A stretch of DNA of 25,921 nt from JBBIPA01 sp037443085. GTDB lineage: Bacteria > Chloroflexota > Dehalococcoidia > GIF9 > UBA5629. Below the pieces are notes generated by a model that worked only from the letters and a program-made list of their open reading frames with translations, did not search any database and was not told the origin of the DNA. Positions within the stretch are counted from its first letter, which is position 1, and each line of letters starts with the position of its first letter. Where the stretch lies: assembly GCA_037443085.1 (NCBI GenBank), contig JBBIPA010000032.1:1-25921 (forward strand). The letters run 5' to 3'. The translations under genes were made by a program, and so were the position numbers. Positions 7,763-15,029 of the stretch are shown one piece after another.

Positions 7763-8890
7763 TCAGTTAGCAGGTGCCGAGCTTTGAATTAGTCGGACAG
7801 AAACGGTTTTACTGACGCCACCCCTTATAAAAGTTAGCGTAACATCTTCTCCAACCTTGGAGGTATGGATACTTTGAAGTAATACTTCGGCCGTGGTCAC
7901 TTCTTTTCCATTAAAGTGAGTGATGACATCATACTTTTTGAAGCCTGCCTTGTCTGCCGGGCTGCCTGCTGCTACATAGGCCACTACTACGCCACTGGTC
8001 ACAGGTAAGCGATACAACGAAGCTACGTACTGATCAATAGTAACCGGTGCAATGCCGAGATAAGGCCGTATCACATAGCCTCTCTTGACAAGTTGTTCGA
8101 TAATCGGCAACGCTGCTTTAATGCTTATGGCATATCCCATGCCTTCAACACCAACTGCTGCCATCTTGGCACTGGTAATGCCAATAACCTGCCCCGCCAG
8201 ATTTACCAGCGGCCCCCCGCTATTGCCAGGGTTGATAGCTGCTGATGTCTCAATAAGGTCATCCAGTGTTTGTCCCTGGTCTACCATTAAGGATACCTTT
8301 AAACCGCTGACTGTACCTTCCTTTGCTCTCAAGCCTTTGCCCAGTGGATTGCCTAACGCTACAACCCACTCGCCGACTCTGAGTTTCGATGAATCACCGA
8401 TGACTGCTGCTGTGAGGTTTGCAGCTTCGACTTTAATAACAGCCAGATCAGTTAAAGGATCGCGGTATACTTTATCTTGATTTACCTGAAAAGTCCTGCC
8501 GTCAAACATTTCCACAGTGACCTTTTTAGCTCCCTCAACCACGTGGTTGTTAGTAACTATGATGCCGCTTTTATCTATAATCCAACCAGAGCCAGCACCC
8601 TTCTGTGTCCGAGGCCTGGAAAAGAAATCAATGCCCACTGTTTCAGTGTTTATGGCCACAACTGAAGGGAAGGTCTTCTCTACAACATCAGCAATACTGG
8701 GTAGCGGTTGGGCAATTCTGGTCTGAGTATCCGGCGACCAATTTGGATCTATGGGTGGGGCAGCTGGTTGTTGAGAAGGAGCAACTGGCAAAGTTGGAGT
8801 CTCAATTGGTGACGGAGGCAAAGTTATTACACAGCTGCTAAAACTGAGAGCTAGACTCAATAATAGTATCATAATCAATATTTTTTTCAT
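7763..8890 (-). CDS. htrA: HtrA/DegP-family serine protease with PDZ domain, predicted lipoprotein
   Basis: HtrA proteases degrade or refold damaged proteins outside the cytoplasmic membrane. The 375-residue protein has a hydrophobic signal (residues 3-17) ending in FSSC with Cys20, a plausible though imperfect lipobox, then a Pro/Gln-rich linker to about residue 60. The trypsin-like domain carries the full triad: His116 in TNNHVVEG, Asp148 in DPLTDLAVIKV and Ser224 in INPGNSGGPLV. One PDZ domain follows (about residues 275-370, with GSPADKAGFKKYDVI). It is monocistronic and convergent with ileS. A possible promoter, TTGTTT-16-TAAAAT, lies at 8928-8955. It may also act as the membrane-anchored quality-control partner of other secreted proteins, which is inference. 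Confidence 0.93.
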   Translation of the reverse strand: MKKILIMILLLSLALSFSSCVITLPPSPIETPTLPVAPSQQPAAPPIDPNWSPDTQTRIAQPLPSIADVVEKTFPSVVAINTETVGIDFFSRPRTQKGAGSGWIIDKSGIIVTNNHVVEGAKKVTVEMFDGRTFQVNQDKVYRDPLTDLAVIKVEAANLTAAVIGDSSKLRVGEWVVALGNPLGKGLRAKEGTVSGLKVSLMVDQGQTLDDLIETSAAINPGNSGGPLVNLAGQVIGITSAKMAAVGVEGMGYAISIKAALPIIEQLVKRGYVIRPYLGIAPVTIDQYVASLYRLPVTSGVVVAYVAAGSPADKAGFKKYDVITHFNGKEVTTAEVLLQSIHTSKVGEDVTLTFIRGGVSKTVSVRLIQSSAPAN

Positions 8891-8927
8891 TTTATCGTCT
8901 CACTCATAATTATAATCCAGCTATTTG

Positions 8928-8955
8928 ATTTTAGCACAGGTTTTCTACTAAACAA
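8928..8955 (-). promoter_or_regulatory. Candidate promoter of the HtrA-type protease gene
   Basis: On the minus strand TTGTTT (8950-8955) and TAAAAT (8928-8933) are separated by 16 bases, which predicts a start near 8921 and a leader of about 30 bases. The region is AT-rich and other -10-like hexamers (for example TATAAT at 8910-8915) are present. Confidence 0.4.
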
Positions 8956-8982
8956 AAACACAGTCTACTTCTGTTAGAAAAA

Positions 8983-9026
8983 TTTTTAGCCGATATGGAT
9001 GCCGCCCAAGGAAATCCATATCGGCT
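8983..9026 (-). terminator. Intrinsic terminator after trpB
   Basis: A perfect 13-bp inverted repeat (8988-9000 and 9014-9026) with a 13-base loop is followed on the minus strand by AAAAATTTTTC. It lies 28 bases downstream of the trpB stop and upstream of the protease gene promoter, so it separates the two minus-strand genes. Confidence 0.85.
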
Positions 9027-9054
9027 AATGTTTTGGTCAGCTATCTTTGGCCAA

Positions 9055-10425
9055 CTATGTTGTGGAACCTACTTTGGGTAACTGAGTTAAGGCTTCCTTG
9101 ACCTTTTCCTCGGGATATTCGTAGTTCTGCAGTTTGCCGGAGAGGTATTGGTCATATGCCACCATATCGAAATGGCCATGTCCACTGTGGCCAATCAATA
9201 TTGTTTTAGCCTCGCCAGTCTTTTTGCAATTCAGCGCCTCATCGATGGCTACCCTGATGGCATGGTTTGTTTCCGGAGCACTGATAAAGCCTTCAGTGCG
9301 GGCAAAAGTTACGCCGGCTTCGAAAGTTTCCATCTGATTCACGGCTCTGGCTTCAATAAGCCCCAATTTATAAAGATGGGAAACAATCGGCGCCATTCCA
9401 TGGTAGCGTAATCCTCCAGCATGTACTGGTGGTGGCATAAAACCATGTCCCAAGGTATACATCTTAGCTAAAAATGTTATCTCAGCCATGTCGCCAAAAT
9501 CATAGGCATATGGTCCTTTGGTCATAGACGGGCAGCTGGATGGCTCTACTACTATCACACGCAGATTTTTTTTCTTGGTGACCTTATCCCTGAGGAACGG
9601 TAGGAAAAGCCCTGCGGCGTTAGAGCCACCACCGACGCAGCCAACGACGATGTCAGGATAGCAACCTGCCTTCTCCATCTGTAGCCTTGCTTCCTCACCG
9701 ATGATAGTTTGATGAAGGAGCACGTGATTCAGCACACTGCCAAGAGAATAGTGAGAATCTTCTCTCGAGGCAGCATCCTCAACAGCTTCGCTGATGGCAA
9801 GTCCCAAGCTGCCGGGACAATTGGGATCTTTCGCCAGCATATCACGCCCTGCCTTGGTATCAGGGCTGGGACTGGGTACGCATTTAGCTCCCCAGGTCTC
9901 CATCATGATGCGGCGATACGGCTTATTGTCATAGCTCACTCTGACCATATAGACTTTGAGTTCAAGGCCAAAGATGTTACAGCCGAGGGATAGGGCACTG
10001 CCCCACTGACCGGCGCCGGTTTCAGTGGTGATACGCTTAATTCCCTCTTTTTTATTGTAGTATGCCTGAGCAACTGCAGTATTTGGTTTATGGCTTCCGG
10101 CAGGGCTGGTACCCTCGAATTTATAGAATATCTTTGCCGGTGTGCCTAGGGCTTTCTCCAGCCTATGTGCTCTGAATAATGTGGTTGGTCTCCATAGCTT
10201 GTAAGCATCTTGTACCTCCTCTGGTATTTCTATATACCTTTCCTGGCTCACTTCTTGCAGGATAAGAGCCATAGGAAACAATGGCGTTAAATCGGGAGGT
10301 CCTAATGGCTTGTGAGTACCAGGATGCAAGGGTGGCGGTAAAGGCTCAGGCAGATCAGCCTGAATGTTGTACCATTTGGTAGGGATTTCCTTTTCGGTTA
10401 AGTTGAATTTTGTTATTTCTGCCAT
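9055..10425 (-). CDS. trpB: TrpB2-type tryptophan synthase beta chain (stand-alone)
   Basis: The PLP enzyme condenses indole with serine to tryptophan; TrpB2 forms act without a tightly bound TrpA. The product (456 residues) is longer than the roughly 400 of TrpB1 and shows the TrpB2-type N-terminal extension and WRPTTLFRAHRLE. The PLP lysine sits in GTSPAGSHKPNTA, followed by TTETGAGQWGSAL, and the phosphate loop is GCVGGGSNAAG. I choose ATG 10425 because GGAG then stands six bases upstream. An ATG two codons earlier (10431) directly abuts the ribosome site. No trpA or other trp gene is in the window. A T-box leader and a terminator hairpin precede it, pointing to control by uncharged tRNA, most likely tRNA-Trp. 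Salvage of indole is possible. Confidence 0.93.
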   Translation of the reverse strand: MAEITKFNLTEKEIPTKWYNIQADLPEPLPPPLHPGTHKPLGPPDLTPLFPMALILQEVSQERYIEIPEEVQDAYKLWRPTTLFRAHRLEKALGTPAKIFYKFEGTSPAGSHKPNTAVAQAYYNKKEGIKRITTETGAGQWGSALSLGCNIFGLELKVYMVRVSYDNKPYRRIMMETWGAKCVPSPSPDTKAGRDMLAKDPNCPGSLGLAISEAVEDAASREDSHYSLGSVLNHVLLHQTIIGEEARLQMEKAGCYPDIVVGCVGGGSNAAGLFLPFLRDKVTKKKNLRVIVVEPSSCPSMTKGPYAYDFGDMAEITFLAKMYTLGHGFMPPPVHAGGLRYHGMAPIVSHLYKLGLIEARAVNQMETFEAGVTFARTEGFISAPETNHAIRVAIDEALNCKKTGEAKTILIGHSGHGHFDMVAYDQYLSGKLQNYEYPEEKVKEALTQLPKVGSTT

Positions 10426-10482
10426 TTTCATCTCCTTTATGATTTTATTTTCAAGTTAAATTAGGAAATTCACAGTTTTCGG

Positions 10483-10536
10483 TTATGTCCTAATAATTGC
10501 CCCTTGTCGGGGCCACCTGTTTGGCAGCATTACCAT
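10483..10536 (-). CDS. Possible 17-residue leader peptide before trpB
   Basis: Directly after the T-box terminator, an AAGGAGGGT ribosome site at 10541-10549 is followed at a spacing of six bases by an ATG. The frame runs 17 codons to TAA and encodes MVMLPNRWPRQGAIIRT, with one Trp codon at position 8. The stop is 57 bases before the chosen trpB start. A 5-bp GC hairpin (GCCCC/GGGGC) falls inside it. The ribosome site is stronger than most in the window, which argues for real translation. No homologue is known to me. It could be a leader peptide, a small protein, or a fortuitous frame behind a regulatory purine tract. Confidence 0.4.
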   Translation of the reverse strand: MVMLPNRWPRQGAIIRT

Positions 10537-10549
10537 CTCAACCCTCCTT

Positions 10550-10588
10550 GGAAAATAATAAGCCTCTCGCCTAAGGGGCGAGAGGCTT
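10550..10588 (-). terminator. T-box-controlled terminator hairpin
   Basis: A perfect 12-bp inverted repeat (10560-10571 and 10577-10588, arm AAGCCTCTCGCC) with a five-base loop is followed on the minus strand by the T-rich tail ATTATTTTCC. It stands 6 bases downstream of the T-box sequence, the arrangement expected when the antiterminator competes for the 5' arm. Confidence 0.88.
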
Positions 10589-10850
10589 CAGCTTCGCGGT
10601 GCCACCCTTGTTAGCCTAATCGATAGGCTATCTCTTTTCAGGTACGGCTCTTGCCTAGAGCGATACCCTGGATCTTGATAACGCTATCCTTGCGTTAAAG
10701 CCTACTCGTATTGCTTTTGCAATCTTTCGGTTTACAGCTCCCAGAACCATTTAGCTTTTGCGCCAGCGCCAGTTTTCACCAATCCTGACTCTCTATAGCC
10801 TCGCTGAAAGCTTACTATTTCTGTTCTCAGCCTTTGGCTCTATTGAATTG
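10560..10850 (-). ncRNA. T-box riboswitch leader controlling trpB
   Basis: On the minus strand the T-box core AGGGTGGCACCGCG stands at 10595-10608. It is preceded by a 7-bp hairpin placed like stem III (10612-10630) and followed by the terminator. Further upstream GGATTGGTGAAAACTGG (10769-10785) resembles the conserved apical part of stem I. The antiterminator bulge reads TGGC, which pairs with a tRNA ending GCCA; bacterial tRNA-Trp has discriminator G. The candidate specifier TGG at 10741-10743 lies in the descending arm of stem I. I assigned it from position and gene context, not from a folded model. A leader of about 290 bases is typical. Uncharged tRNA should allow transcription into trpB. 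Confidence 0.88.
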
Positions 10851-10856
10851 TGATAG

Positions 10857-10885
10857 AGTGTAGACTATTATTTCGTACTTGTCAA
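10857..10885 (-). promoter_or_regulatory. Promoter of the T-box/trpB transcript
   Basis: TTGACA (minus strand, 10880-10885) and TACACT (10857-10862) are separated by exactly 17 bases. The predicted start near 10850 agrees with the 5' end needed for a complete T-box stem I. Confidence 0.75.
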
Positions 10886-10938
10886 GTGACTGAAAACTAG
10901 CTCAGTCACTCACACCAAGAAACCTATTGCACTTGGTG
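10885..10938. repeat. Two inverted repeats between the divergent trpB and aspS promoters
   Basis: AGTGACTGA (10885-10893) and its exact complement (10902-10910) flank eight bases, and the first arm touches the -35 hexamer of the trpB promoter. CACCAAG (10913-10919) and CTTGGTG (10932-10938) form a second dyad with a 12-base spacer. Neither is followed by a T-run on either strand, so operator sites are more likely than terminators. No regulator can be named. Confidence 0.45.
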
Positions 10939-10965
10939 AAGAAGCAGCATATCTGCCTATCCCAA

Positions 10966-10994
10966 TTGAATAATAAACTGACAAAAGCTATAAT
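10966..10994 (+). promoter_or_regulatory. Promoter of aspS
   Basis: TTGAAT (10966-10971) and a perfect TATAAT (10989-10994) are 17 bases apart. A start near 11001 gives a leader of about 23 bases, with TAGGAGGT just before the TTG start codon. Together with the T-box leader and two dyads, this accounts for the 600-base stretch between trpB and aspS. Confidence 0.75.
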
Positions 10995-11023
10995 CTGCAA
11001 ACGAGATAAACTAGGAGGTTTCC

Positions 11024-12835
11024 TTGCTCAAAGATCATAGCTGCGGAGAATTAAGAAAGGAACACGTCGGACAAAAAGTGACCCTGGCTGGCTGGGTGCA
11101 CCGCCGCCGTGACCACGGAGGTTTGATATTCATTGACTTGAGAGACCGGGAAGGGCTGACCCAGGTGGTGTTTAACCCAGAAACAGCTAAGAAGGCACAC
11201 GAGGTCGCCAGCGAACTGCGCAATGAGTACGTCGTTCAGGTAGTCGGCGAGGTGACGCAACGTCCGTCGGGCACTGAGAACAGGAAGGTGGTTACAGGAG
11301 ATATAGAGGTCATTGTCAGTGAAGCCGAGGTTCTCAATACCTCGCAAACTCCGCCGTTTTATATCAATGAGGACGTTGAAGTAGAAGAGAATGTGCTGCT
11401 GAAATACCGGTATCTCTATCTGAGACGCGCCAGGATGAAAGAGAACATCATCCTGCGGCATAAGGTAATAAAGTTCATGCGCGATTTTCTGGATGCCCGA
11501 GGTTTTATCGAAATAGAGACCCCGATTATGATTAAAAGCACCCCGGAAGGCGCCAGAGATTACCTGGTGCCCAGTCGCGTTCAGCCTGGCAAGTTTTATG
11601 CCCTGCCCCAATCTCCCCAGCAACTGAAGCAATTGTTGATGGTAGCCGGCTTTGAAAAGTACTATCAGATAGCGCGCTGCTTCCGTGACGAAGATTTGAG
11701 GGCTGACCGCCAGCCGGAGTTCACTCAGCTTGATATGGAGATGAGCTTTGTGGATGAAGAGGATATCCTCCATCTCATCGAAGAGCTATTTACCTCGCTG
11801 GTGGAGACGGTCACGCCTGGAAAACGAGTGCTCAAGCCTTTTCCCAGGCTCTCCTTTGCTGAATCTATGGAGCGATATGGCTCCGACAAACCGGATATTC
11901 GTTTTAGCCTGGAGCTGAAGGACATCAGTGATATTGCCGCCGCCTCCGATTTCACTGTTTTCCGCTCGGCTATCCAGAGCGGTGGCAGGGTCAAGGGCAT
12001 TTGCCTGCCTGGCTGCGCTGGCTATTCTAACAAGCAGATTGAAGATCTGACCGAGCTAGCCAAAGGCTTCGGAGCCAAAGGCTTGATCACCTTAGCCTTG
12101 TCTTCGGACTGTGGTAATAACCTGGAACATTTAACCACCGACAAGGTCAAATCAATAGTGTCCAAACATTTGAGCGTTGAGCAGATAGCAGGAATAGCCC
12201 GGAGATTTGAGGCGAAGCCAGGAGACCTTCTGCTCATCGTGGCTGGAGCTATCAATATGGTAAATAAAGTATTGAGCGAGCTGCGCCAAGAAATGGGCTA
12301 TCGACTCAATGTCATCGACCCGAACCTGTTGACCTTCGCTTTTGTAGTTCATTTTCCTTTATTCGAATGGAATGCGGAAGCCAATCGCTGGGAATCCATG
12401 CATCATCCCTTTACCGCACCCAGGGAAGAGGATTTGCCGCTTCTGGATAAAGAACCTGGCAGGGTACGCTCACGCCACTATGACATTGTCTGCAATGGCT
12501 GTGAGATTTCCAGCGGCAGCATCAGAATCCATAACCGCCAGCTTCAAGAGAAAATATTCAGCCTGCTCGGCTACTCCAAGGATGATGCGGAAAAGCGTTT
12601 TGGGCAGCTGCTGGATGCTTTTAACTACGGAGCGCCACCTCACGGCGGCATTGCCCCGGGGATAGACCGCCTGGTCATGTTGCTGGCAGGGGAGAAGAGC
12701 ATTAGAGAAGTCATCGCTTTCCCCAAGAACCAGAATGCTACCGATGTGATGAGCGACGCCCCATCACCGGTCTCCAAAGAACAACTCGATGAGCTGCACC
12801 TCAGATTAAAAGAAGAAGATATTGTCCCATCCTGA
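11024..12835 (+). CDS. aspS: Aspartyl-tRNA synthetase, probably non-discriminating
   Basis: AspRS attaches aspartate to tRNA-Asp, and in non-discriminating forms also to tRNA-Asn. The 603-residue protein has the bacterial architecture: an N-terminal OB anticodon-binding domain (1-105), the class II core with motif 2 in FRDEDLRADRQPEFTQLD, the inserted GAD domain (about 290-420), and motif 3 in GIAPGIDRLVMLLAG. The anticodon-binding loop reads HRRRDHGG with His31. Published work on Pseudomonas AspRS links His at this site to relaxed tRNA specificity, whereas discriminating enzymes have Leu. The start is TTG, eight bases after GGAGG. It has its own promoter and is followed after 57 bases by tig. 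Confidence 0.95.
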   Translation: MLKDHSCGELRKEHVGQKVTLAGWVHRRRDHGGLIFIDLRDREGLTQVVFNPETAKKAHEVASELRNEYVVQVVGEVTQRPSGTENRKVVTGDIEVIVSEAEVLNTSQTPPFYINEDVEVEENVLLKYRYLYLRRARMKENIILRHKVIKFMRDFLDARGFIEIETPIMIKSTPEGARDYLVPSRVQPGKFYALPQSPQQLKQLLMVAGFEKYYQIARCFRDEDLRADRQPEFTQLDMEMSFVDEEDILHLIEELFTSLVETVTPGKRVLKPFPRLSFAESMERYGSDKPDIRFSLELKDISDIAAASDFTVFRSAIQSGGRVKGICLPGCAGYSNKQIEDLTELAKGFGAKGLITLALSSDCGNNLEHLTTDKVKSIVSKHLSVEQIAGIARRFEAKPGDLLLIVAGAINMVNKVLSELRQEMGYRLNVIDPNLLTFAFVVHFPLFEWNAEANRWESMHHPFTAPREEDLPLLDKEPGRVRSRHYDIVCNGCEISSGSIRIHNRQLQEKIFSLLGYSKDDAEKRFGQLLDAFNYGAPPHGGIAPGIDRLVMLLAGEKSIREVIAFPKNQNATDVMSDAPSPVSKEQLDELHLRLKEEDIVPS

Positions 12836-12863
12836 GACCATAATTCAGGTCGTCAAACGAGAA

Positions 12864-12875
12864 ATGTTATAATAA
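12864..12875 (+). promoter_or_regulatory. Extended -10 promoter of tig
   Basis: The 12-base string ATGTTATAATAA is identical to the one in the rpsF promoter and contains TG-n-TATAAT (TATAAT at 12868-12873). There is no convincing -35 hexamer. The ATG of tig follows about 20 bases after the -10. Confidence 0.55.
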
Positions 12876-12892
12876 AAGGCGGATTAGAAAAC

Positions 12893-14170
12893 ATGAAAGT
12901 CTCCTCAGAACCGATTGAAAACAGCCAGGTATCACTCAATGTCGAGATGGAAGCTACCGAGCTAGATGAATACCTGGATAAAGCGTATAATCACCTCGTC
13001 GGCAAAGTTAAGGTGCCTGGCTTTCGCAAAGGCAAAACTCCCCGAGCCATACTGGAACGCCATGTCGGCAAGGACGTCTTTCTTCAAGAAGCCCTTGAGC
13101 ATCTGATACCTGATGCCTATCAAAAAGCGCTGGGTGAGCAAAAAATTGAACCCATCGCCAGGCCCGAAATCCAGGTTATCCAGACTGAGCCGGTAATTTT
13201 TAAGGCTATCGTGCCAGTCTATCCCACAGTGAAGCTCGGTGATTACAGGGGGATCAGGGTAGAATCGAAGCCGGTGGAAGTTACCGAAAAGGAAGTAGAA
13301 GCAGCCATACAGCAGCTTCGTCTCCAGCACGCCACTCTGGTTCCAGTGGACCGCCCTGCCAAAATGGGCGATGCCGTCACCTTAGATATTGCAGGTGAAG
13401 GCGAGGGGAAACCGCTACCCCTTCGCAAAGACCTTGTCTTTGAGCTGGTGAAAGAGTCTCCCTTACCTTTGCCCGGCTTTACTGAGAAGCTGGAGGGCAT
13501 GACCAAAGATGAGGAGAAAAGTTTCACTTTATCGTATCCCGCCGACTATAAGATTCCTGAATTAGCCGGCAAAGACTATACCTTCAAGGTGAAGGTCACC
13601 GAAATCAAAGAGCAGAAACTGCCCGAGGTTGATGATGAATTTGCCAAAACCATGGGGTTGGAGAGCCTGGCGTCTCTCAAGGAGCAAATAAACACCAGGC
13701 TGAAGGAGCGGGCTGAGGAGATTAGCCGCACTGAGCTGGAGCAAAAAATTATTGATGCTGCGGTGGAACTCAGCCAGGTAGAATATCCTACAGTGCTGGT
13801 AGAGCATGAAACTGACCGATTGTTGAACGATGAGGCCAAAGGCTTTAACGATGGAATGAAAGGGCTGGAGAACTATCTTAGCAGCATCAACAAAACGATG
13901 GGAGCTCATCGCCAGGAGTTGCAACCGGTAGCTAGTAGGCGTGTGGTTCGCTCACTGATTCTGGAGAAAATCGCTGAGGCGGAGAAAATAGCGGTAAGCG
14001 CTGCTGACATAGACGAAGAAATAGAAAAAATGGCCAAGGACGCCGACAAACAGGCAGAGAATATACGGAAGCTGTTTAATTTACCGCAGGGACGCATGTC
14101 TATAGAGAACTTTTTGCTCAGCCGAAAGACTATGGAGCTGCTGAAACAGATAGCCAGCAGATCGGCATAA
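12893..14170 (+). CDS. tig: Trigger factor
   Basis: Trigger factor is the ribosome-bound chaperone and peptidyl-prolyl isomerase that meets nascent chains at the exit tunnel. The 425-residue length is normal. The N-terminal ribosome-binding domain (1-115) carries the GFRKGKTPR signature at residues 43-51, which contacts L23. The FKBP-like isomerase domain spans about residues 150-240 (GDAVTLDIAG to YTFKVKVTEI). The helical chaperone arms follow, with many Glu/Lys heptads. The ATG start has only a weak ribosome site (GGCGG/GGA). The gene precedes clpP by 30 bases, the usual tig-clpP neighbourhood. clpX is absent here. Confidence 0.95.
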   Translation: MKVSSEPIENSQVSLNVEMEATELDEYLDKAYNHLVGKVKVPGFRKGKTPRAILERHVGKDVFLQEALEHLIPDAYQKALGEQKIEPIARPEIQVIQTEPVIFKAIVPVYPTVKLGDYRGIRVESKPVEVTEKEVEAAIQQLRLQHATLVPVDRPAKMGDAVTLDIAGEGEGKPLPLRKDLVFELVKESPLPLPGFTEKLEGMTKDEEKSFTLSYPADYKIPELAGKDYTFKVKVTEIKEQKLPEVDDEFAKTMGLESLASLKEQINTRLKERAEEISRTELEQKIIDAAVELSQVEYPTVLVEHETDRLLNDEAKGFNDGMKGLENYLSSINKTMGAHRQELQPVASRRVVRSLILEKIAEAEKIAVSAADIDEEIEKMAKDADKQAENIRKLFNLPQGRMSIENFLLSRKTMELLKQIASRSA

Positions 14171-14200
14171 TCAGTAAAACATCAGGGAGGAGATAGCATA

Positions 14201-14824
14201 ATGGAAAGATTACCTCACAATGTGATTCCAATGGTCATCGAGAGTAGCTCAAGGGGAGAACGAGCTTTCGATATCTACTCATTGCTGTTAAAGGAGCGAA
14301 TCGTATTTTTGGGCATGCCCATAAATGACCAGGTGGCCAATCTCATCGTTGCCCAGCTTCTGTTCCTGGCTCGCGAGGACCCGGACAAAGACATTAACCT
14401 TTATATACATAGCCCTGGTGGTGTTATCAGTGCTGGGCTGGCTATTTACGATACGATACAGCTTGTCCAGCCTGATGTCTCCACAATCTGTGTAGGCATG
14501 GCTGCCAGCATGGCAACTGTTATTCTGTGTGCGGGGGCTAAAGGAAAGAGATACGCCCTGCCAAATGCTACCATCCATCTTCACCAGGCAGTCGGTGGTG
14601 CCCAAGGACAGGCAACCGACATCGAAATCGCTGCCCGGGAAATCATGAGGTTGCAGGAGAAAATACGCGGCTTACTGGTCAAGCATACCGGCCAGTCGAT
14701 GGAAAAAATCTCCCATGACACCGACCGTGACTTTTACCTGACCCCGGAGCAGGCAGTGGAGTACGGCATAGTCGATGATATCCTGGCTGGTCCATCGGTA
14801 AAAGAGAAAAAGTCCACCAAATAA
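14201..14824 (+). CDS. clpP: ATP-dependent Clp protease proteolytic subunit
   Basis: ClpP forms the two-ring proteolytic chamber fed by ClpX, ClpA or ClpC. The 207 residues include the catalytic triad: Ser103 in GMAASMATVIL, His128 in HLHQAVGGAQGQATDIEI and Asp177 in DTDRDFYLT. Two spots differ from the common consensus. SMA replaces SMG after the nucleophile, and HQAVGG replaces HQPLGG next to the histidine. The residues needed for catalysis are present. AGGGAGGAG lies about 10 bases before the ATG. It is 30 bases after tig and probably co-transcribed. A hairpin at 14844-14876 may end the transcript. Confidence 0.95.
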   Translation: MERLPHNVIPMVIESSSRGERAFDIYSLLLKERIVFLGMPINDQVANLIVAQLLFLAREDPDKDINLYIHSPGGVISAGLAIYDTIQLVQPDVSTICVGMAASMATVILCAGAKGKRYALPNATIHLHQAVGGAQGQATDIEIAAREIMRLQEKIRGLLVKHTGQSMEKISHDTDRDFYLTPEQAVEYGIVDDILAGPSVKEKKSTK

Positions 14825-14843
14825 ACAAAGTAAGCTACAATTG

Positions 14844-14883
14844 TTGTCCCGGACATTTCAGATATACTCGGGACAATTCGTTT
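14844..14883 (+). terminator. Candidate terminator after clpP
   Basis: TTGTCCCG (14844-14851) and CGGGACAA (14869-14876) form an 8-bp stem with a 17-base loop, followed by TTCGTTT. The loop is long and the T-run short, so termination may be partial. Confidence 0.5.
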
Positions 14884-14887
14884 ATGA

Positions 14888-14998
14888 GGCTGTCCAAAAA
14901 TAAAAACCATCGTGCGCCCCGATGAAATCGGGGCAGAACAATCCCATGGGATCAATGGGAACCAGCGAGTTCCTTATGATTGTGTTTTTGGGATAGCC
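14888..14998. mobile_element. MITE-like palindromic segment, 111 bp
   Basis: The ends are imperfect terminal inverted repeats: GGCTGTCCAAAAATA on the left and, read inward on the other strand, GGCTATCCCAAAAAC on the right (one mismatch and one single-base gap over the first 13). The middle holds a perfect 8-bp hairpin, GCCCCGAT-gaa-ATCGGGGC at 14916-14934, and a TCCCATGGGA palindrome. Size, termini and lack of coding capacity fit a non-autonomous transposable element or its remnant. No clear target duplication is seen, so a plain palindromic intergenic repeat remains possible. Confidence 0.4.
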
Positions 14999-15029
14999 AC
15001 CACGAGCAGCACAAACCACCAAGAGATGG

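Noticed and set aside
11051..11773. 240-codon minus-strand ORF opposite aspS
   Set aside because: It lies wholly inside the conserved AspRS gene, has no recognisable domain, and its composition is that of a shadow frame.
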